DNA of 60,000 nt from Strigamia acuminata (Eukaryota; Arthropoda; Chilopoda; Geophilomorpha; Linotaeniidae). A model generated the notes under the pieces. That model had not been told where the DNA came from and made no database searches. It was given only the letters and a program-made list of their open reading frames with translations. Below, one piece after another: positions 59,101 to 60,000 of this stretch; positions within the stretch are counted from its first letter, which is position 1; each line of letters opens with the position of its first letter. Both the position numbers and the translations under genes were made by a program. The DNA is taken from the NCBI GenBank assembly GCA_949358305.1, contig OX442319.1, positions 870,001 to 930,000 on the forward strand, written 5' to 3'.

Positions 59101-59895
59101 ATTTTGCTATATCTTACCGTAAACGTAAACGGTTTAAAAAGTACAAAATGAATGACCTCGTAGATGACCGTCCGGGTTAAATTTAAGGTCACCACTGGAT
59201 AGCCCACCATCGACTTCCTATACGACCACATCAATAGAATTGATATATCTTCAGTCATTTTCAAGAAAAAAAGGTGTATCCAGACTGTTGCCTCACCCTG
59301 TATATTGAGGAAAAATTAATTTAGTTCGATTAATTTTCCATTTTGATCGACTAATCGGGCTAATGTTGTGGTGTGCAACTTGTATTTTGATAGTTCCTAA
59401 CCTCGGTTTGGAGGGATCGTAATAACCACATTTGAAAACGGACCTTGACGTTCGGATTAATGGAATTTCGTTAGAAACTTTAAAAAAAATAGAAATTTAT
59501 TAAATTTAATTAGCATATTTCCACGATTAAGAGTTGCACTTGAATTTATGACGCCCTTGAATTGTAGTCGCCACCACCTCTGTGGTATGAGAGTTTCCCG
59601 TGAATTGGAGTCGCAACAAAGAACAGCGATTTGAAATAACAGCTGCAGTTCTTACGATATGTATCAATTTGCTGATAATTCCTCGCTTTACATGATTAAA
59701 CTGGTTTTGAGATATCATCTTGTAAAGTGAAAGTTTTTGAATGTCGCTCTTCTGAGCGATCGCTATTTTCACGTCGCTATTATGACCGGCGCTCTTCTAA
59801 CCCAGCATCCTAGAATCTCCACCATTAATTAATCAATTAACATGAATATTACCTGTTATGAGATGAAGAACAATTGGAGTTAATGAGATGTCCAT
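47102..59895 (-). CDS. fng: Fringe, O-fucosylpeptide 3-beta-N-acetylglucosaminyltransferase, C-terminal part
   Basis: Golgi glycosyltransferase that adds GlcNAc to O-fucose on Notch EGF repeats and so tunes ligand choice. Eight exons (high to low): 59895-59853, 56895-56836, 55838-55691 (or to 55679), 54343-54261, 52116-52046, 49633-49539, 48216-48128, 47156-47102, about 214 residues; the signal anchor and first exons lie beyond the window. Diagnostic motifs are in family order: INSNCSSSHNRKALCCKMSV, the metal-binding DDD in [64 protein letters not shown], and the C-terminal SLHCFLFPNFSFCP. Phases agree across every junction and no disabling change is seen. Exon 55838-55691 ends either at a GC donor (CAG|GCAAGC) or at a GT donor 12 nt later. 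The introns hold two fold-back-sized transposons, a Tc1 relic and minisatellites. Resembles insect Fringe more than vertebrate Lunatic/Manic/Radical (from recall). Confidence 0.95.
47480..47960. mobile_element. Iterated-word element (CCAATGGCGAAT / ATTCGCCATTGG)
   Basis: About ten copies of TGGCGAAT or its inverse, several as TTTCCAATGGCGAATCTG and AATTCGCCATTGGAAACG pairs. Positions 47678-47762 hold the inverse of the module of the 22.4-kb element (CCTAAGAAGGGCTAACAAGG, G-run, CCCCTTGACC, AACCTAACCTTACTGG). Confidence 0.7.
48545..48790. mobile_element. Iterated-word element (TTATTCATTCCGCGGTT)
   Basis: TTATTCATTCCGCGGTTGTG, TTGTGTAATTCCGCGGTAAT and ATTTATTCATTCCGCGG are copies. At 48597-48633 lies a shortened inverse of the shared module (AATTCCTAAGAA joined to GCGAACCTAACCTTACC), lacking the G-run and its flanks. 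Confidence 0.6.
49690..49765. mobile_element. pogo/mariner-like terminus remnant
   Basis: AGGTCGAATCTCGCTATTGCG and TTCGTAATAGCGAGAGTTC form a short inverted pair around a poly-A-rich loop, resembling pogo-class inverted termini (CAGTCGAAnCTCG). Confidence 0.5.
50139..50700. mobile_element. Iterated-word element (GAATACAACACCATGGTGTT)
   Basis: The ends CACTACCGTCTTCCCCCGAA and its inverse TTCGGGGGAAGACGGTAGTG are perfect. The inside is about eight copies of TCGAATACAACACC / GGTGTTATATTCGA in both orientations, each close to a palindrome. 562 bp; no transposase. Confidence 0.82.
50701..51060. repeat. 30-bp minisatellite, 12 units
   Basis: Units GTTCAAAAAGTTTGAAATAA plus TGAAAATCAT, almost identical; the first and last units read TTTGGAATAAT. 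The unit resembles the terminal sequence of the surrounding element (GTTCAGAAAGTTTGGAATAA). Length 30 keeps open frames on both strands, with no sign of real coding. Confidence 0.95.
51783..51892. repeat. Iterated-word block (ATTCGCGAT)
   Basis: CACGAATCGCGATTCACAG, ATTCGCGATACATC, GGATTCGCGATTCC and TTTCGCGACTC are copies on both strands, set between short direct repeats of ATCAAAATCATAAAAAATTCC. Confidence 0.6.
53036..53480 (-). pseudogene. Tc1-type transposase relic, second copy
   Basis: The minus strand gives FCSDESRFCFVFGDGG, VILQHDLAPTYK, VLPWLGNSSDLNQIKNVWQ and SMPKLIHICANGYSPKY: the D..D..E core and C-terminal end of a Tc1 transposase, with stops and frameshifts. Fringe intron. Confidence 0.85.
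53584..53995 (+). mobile_element. Deleted DNA transposon with GGGTGTCCCAAA ends
   Basis: GGGTGTCCCAAAATTAACG at the left and CGTTAAATTTGGGACACCC at the right. Inside, DDIDVANM, FQQDGARETIQLLHETFPGL and SHFGDQN are joined fragments of a DDE transposase of the type ending in FGDxNWPPRSxDLTP. At 412 bp it is an internally deleted copy. Confidence 0.82.
54344..55690 (-). other. Fringe intron with possible GC donor and 58-bp repeats
   Basis: Donor CAG|GCAAGC fits the GC consensus and the usual Fringe protein; a GT donor (TAC|GTATCT) 12 nt downstream also keeps frame and would add ASLY. Both could be used. Confidence 0.6.
55019..55290. repeat. 58-bp minisatellite, ~4.5 units, self-complementary
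   Basis: Unit: AAAAGGTGTAAGAAATGGCA, GAATTACACCTTTTGGTACA, AGAAAAGGTATAAAACTT. Within each unit AAAAGGTGTAA and TTACACCTTTT form a hairpin. Confidence 0.92.
55925..56150. repeat. Iterated-word block (GCGCCGG), copy B
   Basis: Has the same order of words as 32420-32690: GGTTCAG.., TCGCCGGTCCCGTTT, AGCGGCGATTTCACGAATTA, GCGCCAGGTCC, then ACCGATTTTCGGTGATTTT, GGCGCCGAGG and a final TTAAACTCCCAGGCTATTAA. Fringe intron. Confidence 0.65.
56268..56440. repeat. Dispersed repeat, inverse of 58700-58870
   Basis: TTCAGGGGTTTGTGTTAACC, AAAAGATTGAA, GTCCACAGGCGCCGCAACTC and CCATGGGGGTAGCTT are all found in inverse at 58700-58870. Confidence 0.82.
56493..56702. mobile_element. TA-flanked 210-bp MITE (Tc1/mariner type), intact ends
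   Basis: CAATCGTAGACAAAAAAAAC at the left and its inverse TTTTTTTGTCCACGATTG at the right, flanked by TA on both sides, with an inner inverted pair CAGTTTAGCTGTTT / AAACAGCTAAACTG. No transposase. It lies in a Fringe intron. Confidence 0.8.
57290..57480. repeat. Iterated-word block (GTCGCTCTT), left of fold-back
   Basis: CTAAAGAGCGATGATAC, GGAGCGACGCATCG and ATCGTCGCTCTTACGTCGCC are copies in both directions. Matching style resumes at 59545-59800 beyond the fold-back (GAATTGTAGTCGCC, AATGTCGCTCTTCTGAGCG). Confidence 0.55.
57494..59300. mobile_element. 1.8-kb fold-back transposon, TA-flanked
   Basis: CAGGGTGAGGCAAAGGTCTGG at the left, inverse CTGTTGCCTCACCCTG at the right, TATA on both flanks. 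Arms of roughly 320 bp (57494-57820; 58980-59300). The interior contains the dispersed repeat 58700-58870 and about 800 bp of unrecognised, more GC-balanced sequence. No transposase seen. First Fringe intron in the window (56896-59852). Confidence 0.82.
59545..59800. repeat. Iterated-word block (GTCGCTCTT), right of fold-back
   Basis: ATTGTAGTCGCCACC, AATTGGAGTCGCAAC, GTCGCTCTTCTGAGCGATCG and CCGGCGCTCTTC are imperfect copies. Together with 57290-57480 it may be one element split by the fold-back transposon. Confidence 0.5.
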
Positions 59896-60000
59896 CTAGC
59901 AATAAACAAAACAAAAATTAACAATTAGAAACTGCATAAAATTGTTTTAACAATTAAAAATAATTTAAAATTAAAAAAAAATTAAAAAAAATTGAAAAAA

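Overview
The window is nuclear DNA from an AT-rich invertebrate animal. Four conserved genes with spliceosomal introns can be rebuilt exon by exon with matching reading phases. The Fringe sequence looks arthropod-like from recalled family sequences, and interstitial CCTAA-rich repeats resemble arthropod TTAGG telomeric DNA. I infer an arthropod or a near relative; the species is not determined.

Layout. (1) 1-17333, plus strand: the C-terminal two thirds of BTAF1/Mot1, the Swi2/Snf2 ATPase that removes TBP from DNA; the N-terminal exons lie upstream of the window. (2) 19090-36274, minus strand: a complete centrosomin/CDK5RAP2-family gene in 24 coding exons (2084 codons plus stop), with the CM1 gamma-tubulin-complex motif at the N terminus and a CM2-like C terminus. 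(3) 37329-45003, plus strand: complete RABGGTB, the catalytic beta subunit of Rab geranylgeranyltransferase (330 aa). (4) 47102-59895, minus strand: the C-terminal half of Fringe, the Notch-modifying glycosyltransferase; its 5' exons lie beyond the window. BTAF1 and centrosomin are tail to tail, centrosomin and RABGGTB are head to head over about 1.05 kb, and RABGGTB and Fringe are tail to tail. These are ordinary housekeeping and developmental genes; I see no pathway that links them.

The rest is intronic and intergenic DNA packed with transposon relics: two Tc1-type transposase pseudogenes, Copia RNase H and reverse transcriptase relics, a BEL/Pao-like protease relic, hAT elements with 8-bp target duplications, TA-flanked MITEs, large fold-backs, and several minisatellites.

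The most unusual signal is a set of at least a dozen 'iterated-word' elements. Each is built from one short GC-containing word, often with its reverse complement, repeated imperfectly, and the word differs from locus to locus. Three of them, with different words (about 22.4, 47.5 and 48.6 kb), carry the same internal module, so they appear to be one family. No gene system of unknown function was found.
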